A stretch of DNA of 64,000 nt from the NCBI RefSeq assembly GCF_028736035.1, contig NZ_CP117866.1:2542001-2606000 (forward strand). The letters are read 5' to 3'. The stretch is from Streptomyces sp. T12. Its GTDB lineage: Bacteria; Actinomycetota; Actinomycetes; Streptomycetales; Streptomycetaceae. Within the stretch, counting starts at the first letter, position 1, and each line of letters begins with the position of its first letter. Under the pieces are notes generated by a model that searched no databases, was not told the origin of the DNA, and worked only from the letters and a program-made list of their open reading frames with translations. Positions 53,201-64,000 of this stretch are shown one piece after another. A program made the translations under genes and the position numbers.

Positions 53201-55355
53201 AGATGACGAACCACGGCTTGCGGTGGCCGTGCTGGACGCGTTACCCGACCACACCACGGCATGGCTTGAGGCGCCCACGCACATGCCTCCGTTCCCGCCC
53301 CGCCGACTGACGCTCTCCACGGTGGGATGTCTACCGATCGACAAATCCACACTTGACTGGGGCAGTTCTTCACTGCAGCTGGACGTTGAGAAGGACACCC
53401 ATCAGAACGACGCACTGGCCCAGTGGCAGGAGACCAGGCTCGCCGCCCGCTCCGTTGCCGCCCCCTTCACGCCACGGAGTTATCCGGCTCCCACGAGCCT
53501 TGACGCTCTCCTGTTCCGCAACGATGTGCCCAGCGGCTGGGCAGCGGCCTTGGGCGCGGCTCACCTGGGACGCACGTCGGTGGGCCAGGTGGTCCGGGCA
53601 TGGCGCCGTTACGCGGTGGTCGGACTCCCGGTTCCGGCCACAGACGACATCCGATCGCTGCGAGACCTCCAGCCGGACAAAGCCATGATCGACCTCTGTT
53701 CCGGTTATGCGTCCATATCGAGCGTGCAGGGGCCGAATCCCCCTGCCGCCCACGCTCCCCTGCTCGACCTCTCCGCAACGCACCAAATCACGCTGGGAGA
53801 AGCTGCCGCGCTGCTGGAAAGGCTCCGCGCGCTGGATCCGGATCTCCCACCGCCGCCCGAACTGGGCCCGCACCTGGCATCCGAGCGTGCCACGAGGGCC
53901 GACCAGTTCACCTTGATCGGGACTGATGACTTTCCGCGCTACGGAACGAGGCTGCCTGGCGTCGTCCATCCCGTTGACCTGTTGTCCCGCGTGGACCACC
54001 ACTCGCTGGACGAAGCGGTCGACCGCATCAGGCACTTCTCCCCTCTTGGCTGGTCACTGGCGGCCGAGCCGACTCCCGCGGCCCGGGAAATGGGGGAGCT
54101 CAGTCGTCCGGAGCGCTTGCTCCTGTCCAATGGCCTCGGTGACTTCGCCCCCTGGGTGGAGGGGCACATCCCCCTGCTCCACGTCGTCAGACTCGCCAAC
54201 GAGTCGGACACCCCGCTGAAGACACTGATCGAGCAGATCAAGGACACGGCCCCTGCGACCCAAGTCGTGGCCCCCGAGTTCCCGCCGGAAGCCGCACAGT
54301 GGATTCCCTCCGCCTCCTACAAGCTGATCAACGCGCTGTCGGACGAAGAGGTCGATCGGCCCGGCCCCTGGGCATGCGTGTTTCTCCTGACGGACCCCGG
54401 CGACTACCGGCTTCGCTCCGCCACGGCCGAGCAGACCCGCAAGGACCTGAACATGCTGGCCGTCTGCGGACTGCTCGCCCCCGGGGCCGCGGAACGCATC
54501 GACGATGTGGTCAGGCAGATGGCGATGACGAACTCCCTGCTCTTCCACAGCAACAAGATCGACGGGAGCCTGCTGGACATGGACGGCCTGCACACCGTCC
54601 ATGTCCTGGCGACCAGTGCGAGCACAAGGCTCCCGCTTGGCGAGGTGTACGACCGTATGGAGCGCGAGGAGCACCACCTTCCGCTGAAGTTGCCGGAGCA
54701 GATCCCCGAGGAGGCTCGCTCCCTGCAGCCCACTTACTCGGATCTCTACGCCCTGACAGTGGACGGCTCCACGTTCAGCGCGAGCGTCAGCATCCTCGAC
54801 GTCCTCGAACACGCCGACGCCGAGGGCAGAACCGTGGGCGGATCCCACCGGCGCCTGAAGCGCTTCACCGTCCTGGGAGCCTCCGCTCCCCCGGGTGAAC
54901 TCAGCGGGCCGGACGGCGAGTTCCTGGACACCTTCGAACCGGAGGTCTTCGACCTGGCGGCCTTCGAAGCAGAGGTCCTGCTGGGCCGGGGCATCCTGGG
55001 CCCTCTGGAACTCGTCCTCACCGCAGGCCGCTTCGGCTGGACGCTCGGCCGCACCTACGACCGCTATGCGCCGTTCCGCTGCCTCGGCCTGGACGTGAGG
55101 GTGGACGCACCGAACGCGACGGAAGCCCCACTCGCCCCGGACTGGCGCGACGTCATCATCCTGACCCGACAGCTGACAGGCCGCGCCCCCGCGCTGTCCG
55201 GCCGGGTCGACCCCGATCACCTGGTCCTGTGCGCCGAGGAGACGGACCTCACCGAGGGACAGGTGCGGGAGCGAGTGGCAGGCTACGCACGCCTCTTCTC
55301 CCTCGTCCTCCCGCCGGATGAGGAACCGGACGAGGAAGACGAGGCGACCGCATGA
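50214..55355 (+). CDS. caspase-like peptidase fused to HSP90-type ATPase, 1713 aa (putative conflict/defence effector)
   Basis: GTG at 50214 behind GAGGGGGC. Residues about 10-250 are a caspase (C14) domain: RRALVIGIS at the N terminus, His93 in YLSCHGE and Cys151 in VICLDTCR make the dyad. Residues about 250-650 are helical, unrecognised. Residues about 665-860 form an HSP90/GHKL ATPase: Glu688 and Asn692 in RELYQNALDAC, Asp739 in TDNGSGM and FGIGVFSYF (about 787). An HSP90-like middle domain follows, with SVDRNKMLSYERE. The last roughly 650 residues are unassigned. Such caspase-HSP90 fusions were predicted to be NTP-regulated defence or self-killing proteins. First of three overlapping genes. 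Confidence 0.85.
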   Translation: MGSVRHLEGRRRALVIGISRTPALEQDEHLARRFPPLDCVPQDVDLVGKALRHSKYEVEQLLNLGGNDLLGRLREFLSSCRPGDMAFVYLSCHGETVNGRDHLLPMDAQPGAELPDGGRSLFDRTLIPADPDGLLSGLLPGCTAVICLDTCRVTAEQEPGSEQQRRTLLSRAEDVYWLHSCARGELSYADPREGSWFGRVLAEALEPTSPPTTFPEVVDHVRVGVRRLASTAGVAPPTIEPYAPHGRSADAQDGPELCDGSQEALRWTTMIENSALWNRTSGTAAVHRRVKDQLGLLVEHVVGTLSGAGAHRDDPWTDPTWPVRMVDRLGNLVERASLSRRELLSPAETAALLAAPVVHEGVVALALDELRRVLPERMDTDTEEPDHADPDDHVGQVRGASQDVCRAHSHARRTAETLRRRGLVEQAFAADHWLRHRFIADWDPLWEGTGSYPAVDHMLGLVVDAVLAATETPAGKAPSEAARHTIDRQLRQVLPHVTVPPSDSPRINDPRHGDDWDPYPPVPGNEWRGPDLARLLWISGLLAADPRRMSGVLVDHLGAHEQLVPREVVAALSADFEYDDMSAGGADETYCLAVRFPCPHPALHVAVEVLVDRADSGIAAMRAEWRKHRTSAPALLSGLPERVTTDQLVPLDRRYKQPLERFRLAEDEIRPLLMGAQLYGDPMLAVRELYQNALDACRHRGMRRRYGMARGHHDPDWRPTITFKQSWDEEGRPYIECTDNGSGMTRAKLTSMFARAGRRYEQDPEFVQERRNWRRAGLPEMPLNSRFGIGVFSYFMLAEEVVVWTSPVNRFGRAQPHTLQADIQSGSGLLRIGDAPKVSLDGGTRVRLYLSADDTVLPSLLETLESQIWVSDCTVVATEHARDDPGHASRPVIWQPGELKAARKDWHGDPVRAGKDAWLVQGRGQVLLDGVVVKDAPKVYGYIVNLQERHRPEPSVDRNKMLSYERELVMRELLNAVPEACARCDDVSLNWLWQLTDDEPRLAVAVLDALPDHTTAWLEAPTHMPPFPPRRLTLSTVGCLPIDKSTLDWGSSSLQLDVEKDTHQNDALAQWQETRLAARSVAAPFTPRSYPAPTSLDALLFRNDVPSGWAAALGAAHLGRTSVGQVVRAWRRYAVVGLPVPATDDIRSLRDLQPDKAMIDLCSGYASISSVQGPNPPAAHAPLLDLSATHQITLGEAAALLERLRALDPDLPPPPELGPHLASERATRADQFTLIGTDDFPRYGTRLPGVVHPVDLLSRVDHHSLDEAVDRIRHFSPLGWSLAAEPTPAAREMGELSRPERLLLSNGLGDFAPWVEGHIPLLHVVRLANESDTPLKTLIEQIKDTAPATQVVAPEFPPEAAQWIPSASYKLINALSDEEVDRPGPWACVFLLTDPGDYRLRSATAEQTRKDLNMLAVCGLLAPGAAERIDDVVRQMAMTNSLLFHSNKIDGSLLDMDGLHTVHVLATSASTRLPLGEVYDRMEREEHHLPLKLPEQIPEEARSLQPTYSDLYALTVDGSTFSASVSILDVLEHADAEGRTVGGSHRRLKRFTVLGASAPPGELSGPDGEFLDTFEPEVFDLAAFEAEVLLGRGILGPLELVLTAGRFGWTLGRTYDRYAPFRCLGLDVRVDAPNATEAPLAPDWRDVIILTRQLTGRAPALSGRVDPDHLVLCAEETDLTEGQVRERVAGYARLFSLVLPPDEEPDEEDEATA

Positions 55356-55693
55356 CGCCGGCCATCCCTTACGACTCCCATGCCGCCCACCCCACGCCGC
55401 TCACCTTCTCGTGGACCATCACCTCAAGAGGCGACGAAGTCGTCCACGAAGCCAAAGGGAACTGCCCCGTCTGCGGGTGCGCCATGACCCGGAGGTGGAC
55501 GTTCGGCCAGCACCCGCTGACCAAGGGCGGGTTCCTCGGACGACGCGAGAAACCCGGCGCGGAGCCGTACCACACACTCTGCCGGTGCCGGACAGTGCAT
55601 CTGGGACGCCCCGCGCAGGAGGAGTTCGGCTGCGGAGCGCTGCTGCCCATCGCGCCGCCACCCAGCCCCGACGACGGCAGGTCCGCCTCATGA
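55352..55693 (+). CDS. Cys-rich small protein of the caspase-HSP90 operon
   Basis: 113 aa. Its ATG overlaps the caspase-HSP90 stop (ATGA), and its own stop overlaps the next gene (ATGA). Six Cys (38, 41, 43, 77, 79, 94) in CPVCGC, LCRC and FGCG and several His suggest a structural zinc site. The N-terminal half (PLTFSWTITSRGDEVVHEA) looks beta-stranded. No known family recognised. Tight coupling implies a stoichiometric partner, perhaps sensor or inhibitor of the large protein. Confidence 0.65.
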   Translation: MTPAIPYDSHAAHPTPLTFSWTITSRGDEVVHEAKGNCPVCGCAMTRRWTFGQHPLTKGGFLGRREKPGAEPYHTLCRCRTVHLGRPAQEEFGCGALLPIAPPPSPDDGRSAS

Positions 55694-56136
55694 CATTCAC
55701 CCCGCAACAGCTGCGGGATGCCGACCGCCGCACGCTCGAGATGGGCTCCCCGGACCGGCAGTTGCAGGCCGCCCTGCACCAGGCCGAGGGCTACCGCAAC
55801 TTCCTCGCCTCACTCACCGGGCTGCTCACCGCCGTCTTCGTGCTGAAGGGCCAGGAGGACCTGAGCAAGCTGGCGGACGCCCCGCGCTGGAGTGTGATCG
55901 CGCTGCTGATCGTCGGTTTCCTCGCCCTGATCGTCGCCTCCTGGCTGGGTGTCGTCGCCGTACATGGGCGACCGGGCGAGGAGATCCTGCTGGAGGCGGG
56001 CAGGCTGCTGCGGTACGAGAAGGAACGTACGAAGAAGATCTGGCGCCTGGTCGAGTGGGCCCGCTGGCTCGCCCTGTCCGGCGTGGTGTGCGTGGCCGCC
56101 GCCGTCATCGTCACGTGGGTGGCTCCGGTCAAGTAG
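55690..56136 (+). CDS. small multi-TM protein of the caspase-HSP90 operon
   Basis: 148 aa from ATG at 55690 (ATGA overlap). Three hydrophobic segments: about residues 31-46 (weak), 61-84 (VIALLIVGFLALIVAS) and 120-143 (LALSGVVCVAAAVIV), with a charged cytoplasmic loop LLRYEKERTKKIWRLVEW between the last two. Resembles small 2TM/3TM effectors associated with predicted conflict systems, which could permeabilise the membrane or anchor the complex. Last gene before a strong terminator. Confidence 0.65.
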   Translation: MTFTPQQLRDADRRTLEMGSPDRQLQAALHQAEGYRNFLASLTGLLTAVFVLKGQEDLSKLADAPRWSVIALLIVGFLALIVASWLGVVAVHGRPGEEILLEAGRLLRYEKERTKKIWRLVEWARWLALSGVVCVAAAVIVTWVAPVK

Positions 56137-56146
56137 GAGCGCATGC

Positions 56147-56195
56147 GACGGCGCCTGCCCTGTAGTCCGGTCGGGGACTGTGGGCAGGCGCCGTC
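56147..56195. terminator. strong hairpin closing the caspase-HSP90 operon
   Basis: Perfect 14-bp stem (GACGGCGCCTGCCC at 56147-56160 with 56182-56195) whose loop holds an inner AGTCC/GGACT pair. It starts 10 bp after the last stop and also faces the converging gltD. Confidence 0.8.
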
Positions 56196-56258
56196 TGTGT
56201 TCCGTACGCCGTTGTACGGGACGTTTATTGAGTGACCGTCAGGTCGGTTGTCGAGCCG

Positions 56259-57711
56259 TCAGACCATCAGCGAGCGGTCCGTCGGCCGGATCGGCGCCGG
56301 CAGCTCGCTGACGCCGGTCAGGAAGCGGTCGGTGCCGCGGGCGGCCGAGCGGCCCTCCGCGATCGCCCACACGATGAGCGACTGGCCACGGCCCGCGTCA
56401 CCGGCGACGAAGACGCCGGGCACGTTGGTCTGGAAGTCGGCGTCGCGGGCGATGTTGCCGCGCTCGTCGAGCTCCAGGCCGAACTGCTCGACCAGGCCGT
56501 TCTCCCGGTCGGTGCCTGTGAAGCCCATGGCGAGGGTGACCAGCTGGGCGGGGATCTTGCGCTCGGTGCCCGGCTTCGGGGTCAGCTTGCCGTCGATGAA
56601 CTCCACCTCGGTGAGGTGCAGCCACTGGACGTTGCCGTCCTCGTCGCCCTCGAAGTGGGTGGTGGAGACGGAGTAGACCCGCTCGCCGCCCTCCTCGTGC
56701 GCCGACGTGACCTTGTAGAGCATCGGGAAGGTCGGCCACGGCTGGTGCGCGGCACGGTCCTCGCTCGGCCTGGGCATGATCTCCAGCTGCGTCACCGAGG
56801 CCGCGCCCTGACGGTGGGCGGTGCCCACACAGTCGGCACCGGTGTCGCCACCGCCGATGACCACGACGTGCTTGCCCTCGGCCGAGATCGGGGGCGTCAC
56901 GAAGTCGCCCTCCTGGACCTTGTTGGCCAGCGGCAGGTACTCCATGGCCTGGTGGATGCCCTTGAGCTCGCGGCCGGGGACCGGAAGGTCACGCGCGGTC
57001 GTCGCACCGGCGGCGATGACGATCGCGTCGTACCGCTTCTTCAGGTCGGTCGCCTTGAGGTCGCGGCCGATCTCGATGCCGGTACGGAAGCGGGTGCCCT
57101 CCGCGCGCATCTGCTCGATACGGCGGTTGATGTGCCGCTTCTCCATCTTGAACTCGGGGATGCCGTACCGGAGGAGGCCTCCGATGCGGTCCGCGCGCTC
57201 GTAGACGGCGACGGTGTGGCCGGCCCGCGTGAGCTGCTGTGCGGCGGCGAGACCGGCGGGGCCGGACCCGATGACCGCGACGGTCTTGCCGGACAGGCGC
57301 TCCGGGATCTGCGGCGCGACGTCACCGCTGTCCCACGCCTTGTCGATGATCGAGACCTCGACGTTCTTGATGGTGACGGCCGGCTGGTTGATGCCGAGCA
57401 CGCACGCCGACTCACAGGGGGCCGGGCAGAGGCGACCGGTGAACTCCGGGAAGTTGTTGGTCGCGTGCAGGCGCTCCGACGCCGCCGCCCAGTCCTCGCG
57501 GTAGGCGTAGTCGTTCCACTCGGGGATGAGGTTCCCGAGCGGGCAGCCGTTGTGGCAGAAGGGGATGCCGCAGTCCATGCAGCGGCTGGCCTGCTTGCTG
57601 ATGATCGGCAGCAGGGAGCCGGGGACGTAGACCTCGTTCCAGTCCTTCAGACGCACGTCGACGGGACGGGACTTGGCGACCTCGCGGCCGTGGTTCAAAA
57701 AGCCCTTGGGA

Positions 57712-57719
<8 letters not shown>
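56259..57719 (-). CDS. gltD: glutamate synthase (NADPH) small subunit
   Basis: A 486-aa flavoprotein passing electrons from NADPH to GltB. ATG at 57717-57719, overlapping the gltB end by 8 bp. N-terminal Cys clusters for [4Fe-4S] centres ([16 protein letters not shown] and CPAPCESAC), FAD site [17 protein letters not shown] and NADPH site [15 protein letters not shown] are intact, and the C terminus has [22 protein letters not shown]. Length is normal. Confidence 0.97.
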
Positions 57720-62319
<4,600 letters not shown>

Positions 62320-62393
62320 CGGCTCTCCCGTCGTCGTCATCTGGCATATGCAAATTGCCGAGGGACGACGTTGGCCCTCTGCGTGAGTGCAAA

Positions 62394-62409
62394 ATTTCGT
62401 GCAGGTTAC
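62394..62409 (-). promoter_or_regulatory. candidate GlnR binding site before gltB
   Basis: On the gltB strand: GTAAC-N6-GAAAT, matching the streptomycete GlnR half-site pair gTnAC-N6-GaAAC at nine of ten informative bases, 75 bp before the gltB ATG. The second half-pair of a full site is not clear (CTCAC follows at the right phase). Confidence 0.45.
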
Positions 62410-62655
62410 ATGATGGGGCGGTTCTCGGGAAGCGGGATAATCCGTTCCATCATGCGGACACCACGGGCTGCGACAAGGGTTCCGCGCCCATGGCTTGAAG
62501 TATGTGGGGACCGAACGAGACAGGTCTGTGTCCGTCGGTCCGAGGGCGAAGGAGGCGCCGTCGCCCACCCCGCGAGTGCGCCGCAGGCGTCATTGCCCAC
62601 AGCGCTTACGGCTCATGCCCGGTGGTCATGCATCCGAAACCAGCGAGTAACGGCT

Positions 62656-62679
62656 ACTTATGCGGCCCAACGCATAAGT
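62656..62679 (-). terminator. terminator of the VIT gene
   Basis: Perfect 9-bp stem ACTTATGCG/CGCATAAGT with a 6-nt loop, 11 bp beyond the stop of the VIT gene; AT-richer than most hairpins here. Confidence 0.65.
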
Positions 62680-62689
62680 TCCAGCCGAA

Positions 62690-63421
62690 CTATCCTACGG
62701 CCGTTCCGAACAAGCTGCCCAGGGCGTACGTCACACCGGCCGCGGCACCACCGAGCGCGAGCTGCCGCAGCCCGCTGAACCACCAGGTCCGCGCAGTCAC
62801 CTTGGCCACGACCGCACCACACAGGAACAGCCCGACGAGCGCGAGCAGCACGGCCGGCCACAGCGCGGCCGCACCGAGCAGATAGGGCAGTACGGGCAGC
62901 AGGGCCCCCAACGCGAACGCCCCGAACGACGACACGGCGGCGACCAGCGGCGACGGCAGATCCCCGGGGTCGATGCCGAGCTCCTCGCGGGCGTGTATCT
63001 CCAGGGCCAGCTCGGGATCACGCGAGAGCTGCTCGGCCACGGCCCGCGCGAGCTCCGACTCGACACCCCGGGACTCGTAGAGGGCCGCGAGCTCGGCCTC
63101 CTCGTCCTTCGGGTGCTTTCTCAGCTCCCGCCGCTCGACCTCCAGCTCGGCCTCGACGAGCTCGCGCTGCGAGGCGACGGAGGTGTACTCGCCGGCGGCC
63201 ATGGAGAAGGCGCCGGCGGCGAGCCCGGCGAGTCCGGTCAGCACGATGGTCTGGTGGCTGACGGCCCCGCCCGCGACACCGGTCATCAGGGCGAGGTTGG
63301 AGACCAGGCCGTCCATCGCACCGAAGACGGCGGGGCGCAGCCAGCCGCCGTTCACATCACGGTGCGTGTGGTTGTCACGGTGCGCCTCGTGCAGCGCGGC
63401 CTCGGTCTCGATGATCGCCAT
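62690..63421 (-). CDS. VIT1/CCC1 family iron/manganese transporter
   Basis: 243 aa, five membrane helices. ATG at 63419-63421. The vacuolar-iron-transporter signature is clear: RPAVFGAMDGLVSNLALMTGVAGG in TM1, GAFSMAAGEYTSVASQRE in TM2, and an acidic/helical metal-binding domain (ELEVERRELRKHPKDEEAELAALYESRG) between TM2 and TM3. It probably exports Fe(II) or Mn(II) from the cytoplasm to relieve metal overload. Two sites resembling iron boxes lie upstream, fitting control by a DmdR/IdeR-type regulator. Confidence 0.92.
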   Translation of the reverse strand: MAIIETEAALHEAHRDNHTHRDVNGGWLRPAVFGAMDGLVSNLALMTGVAGGAVSHQTIVLTGLAGLAAGAFSMAAGEYTSVASQRELVEAELEVERRELRKHPKDEEAELAALYESRGVESELARAVAEQLSRDPELALEIHAREELGIDPGDLPSPLVAAVSSFGAFALGALLPVLPYLLGAAALWPAVLLALVGLFLCGAVVAKVTARTWWFSGLRQLALGGAAAGVTYALGSLFGTAVG

Positions 63422-63438
63422 GAGGATCCCCCAAAAAC

Positions 63439-63457
63439 TCAGGTAAGGCTGTCTTTA
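63439..63457. promoter_or_regulatory. iron-box-like site 1 (DmdR/IdeR)
   Basis: TCAGGTAAGGCTGTCTTTA agrees with TTAGGTTAGGCTAACCTAA at about 13 of 19 positions, the left half AGGTAAGGCT being a perfect half-site. It lies 18 bp upstream of the VIT start codon. Confidence 0.5.
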
Positions 63458-63519
63458 GACAAGTTCTACTCTTGGACAACTCAAAATCTACGCCCCGAAT
63501 TTCCGTCCCGCCAGCAAGG

Positions 63520-63538
63520 AAAGGCTGGGCTAACCTGC
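63520..63538. promoter_or_regulatory. iron-box-like site 2 (DmdR/IdeR)
   Basis: AAAGGCTGGGCTAACCTGC agrees with the iron-box consensus at about 13 of 19 positions, with the right half GGCTAACCT perfect. 81 bp separate the centres of the two sites, both between the divergent VIT and ADP-ribosylglycohydrolase genes. Confidence 0.5.
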
Positions 63539-63648
63539 GGTTTTGCCTAGAACGCTCATTCGTAGCGAGGGCTGCACAAATGTCGACCGGGTGACACTGA
63601 CGCTTCCGAGGCTCAGGTCAACCGCCGACGGTGGGACACATCCGCAAA

Positions 63649-63672
63649 GGGCTCCGCGCCCTGGCGGAGCCC
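63649..63672 (+). other. 5'-UTR hairpin next to ribosome site of the ADP-ribosylglycohydrolase gene
   Basis: Perfect 9-bp stem GGGCTCCGC/GCGGAGCCC with a 6-nt loop, ending two bases before the GGAGGAG ribosome site (63675-63681). It could influence translation or, as a GC-rich hairpin, stop stray transcription. Confidence 0.5.
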
Positions 63673-63690
63673 CCGGAGGAGAGGCCGCGC

Positions 63691-64000
63691 ATGCCATCGT
63701 TCGCCTGCATTTCCTCGGTCCCGGCGCCCGCGGACGCCGAGCTCCGCGACCGGGCACGCGGCGCACTGCTGGGCCTTGCGGTCGGCGACGCGCTGGGCGC
63801 CCCGGCGGAGAACATGAAGCCCTCCGAGATCCGCGCCCGCTGGGGCCGCATCACGGGATTCGTCGCCGACAACCCGGCCGGCACGGACGACACCGAGTAC
63901 GCGATCTTCTCGGGCCTCCTCCTCGCCCGCCACGGCTCGGCCCTCACCCCGGCCCACGTGGAGACGGCCTGGCACGAGTGGATCGCGGACCGTTCGGAAG
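63691..64000 (+). CDS. ADP-ribosylglycohydrolase family protein (truncated by window edge)
   Basis: The first 103 codons of a gene running off the right edge. ATG at 63691 with GGAGGAG eight bases upstream. The DraG/ARH signature is clear: RDRARGALLGLAVGDALGAPAEN, then RWGRITGFVADNPAGTDDTEYAI, where the TDDTE segment holds the di-metal ligands. Family members remove ADP-ribose from proteins, nucleic acids or small molecules. Divergent from the VIT gene, with which it may share the intergenic regulatory sites. Confidence 0.9.
   Translation, partial: MPSFACISSVPAPADAELRDRARGALLGLAVGDALGAPAENMKPSEIRARWGRITGFVADNPAGTDDTEYAIFSGLLLARHGSALTPAHVETAWHEWIADRSE

Larger units (their letters stand above)
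62320..62689 (-). promoter_or_regulatory. gltB upstream region
   Basis: 370 bp without a gene. From gltB outward it contains: a short leader; a GlnR-like a/b site (62394-62409); an 8-bp inverted repeat CATGATGG/CCATCATG (62409-62416 and 62447-62454) enclosing a GC-rich loop; about 200 bp with no obvious structure; then the terminator of the VIT gene (62656-62679). The promoter probably lies between 62400 and 62500. Confidence 0.5.

Overview
The window is high-GC actinobacterial chromosome, almost certainly Streptomyces. Signs of this are GTG/TTG starts with strong Shine-Dalgarno sites, many ATGA/GTGA/TGATG stop-start overlaps, ANTAR-type PdtaR, a DNA polymerase I without proofreading residues, a trypsin close to Streptomyces SGT, and two intergenic repeats of a kind common in streptomycete genomes. 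Gene order polA - liv operon - pdtaR - pyk - gltDB is, from memory, the order around SCO2003-SCO2026 of S. coelicolor.

Layout. 1-5.4 kb: helicase HrpB tail, DUF3068 membrane protein plus a 44-aa membrane peptide, a secreted lytic transglycosylase, a DUF4184 membrane protein. 5.4-11.3 kb: polA, a FdhF/YdeP molybdopterin oxidoreductase and a hotdog thioesterase. 11.4-16.7 kb: complete branched-chain amino-acid ABC transporter, tightly coupled LivHMGF behind the binding protein. 17-21.5 kb: exported protein, pdtaR, an unusual class-I-shaped tRNA with a Leu CAA anticodon followed by a LAGLIDADG/HTH protein, a secreted-protein gene interrupted by an in-frame TGA, and pyk. 21.6-34.8 kb: SIMPL protein, Tat-exported 5'-nucleotidase, an orphan siderophore-type decarboxylase/N-hydroxylase pair, aminopeptidase N with a response regulator, chorismate mutase, an AraC regulator facing a GH35 beta-galactosidase, and a secreted trypsin.

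36-46.3 kb holds a block with the gene content and order of the mycobacterial KstR2 regulon for steroid C/D-ring (HIP) breakdown: two SDRs, EchA20, IpdA, IpdB, IpdC, FadA6, KstR2-like TetR, IpdF-like SDR and a heterodimeric acyl-CoA dehydrogenase. The same palindrome lies in both divergent promoters. One SDR carries a nine-copy 27-bp in-frame minisatellite.

46.3-64 kb: an orphan cytochrome bc1 QcrB, a VWA protein, a B-box rhomboid protease, then the most striking locus. This is a three-gene translationally coupled operon (50.2-56.1 kb) encoding a 1713-aa caspase-HSP90-like ATPase fusion, a Cys-rich zinc-binding-type protein and a small multi-TM protein. It is bounded on the left by a decayed chitosanase tail and on the right by a strong hairpin, and looks like a defence or programmed-death cassette inserted beside gltDB. 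The window ends with gltB under a possible GlnR site, a VIT-family metal transporter with two iron-box-like sites, and the start of an ADP-ribosylglycohydrolase.

All family names come from reading the translated sequence; nothing was checked by database search.
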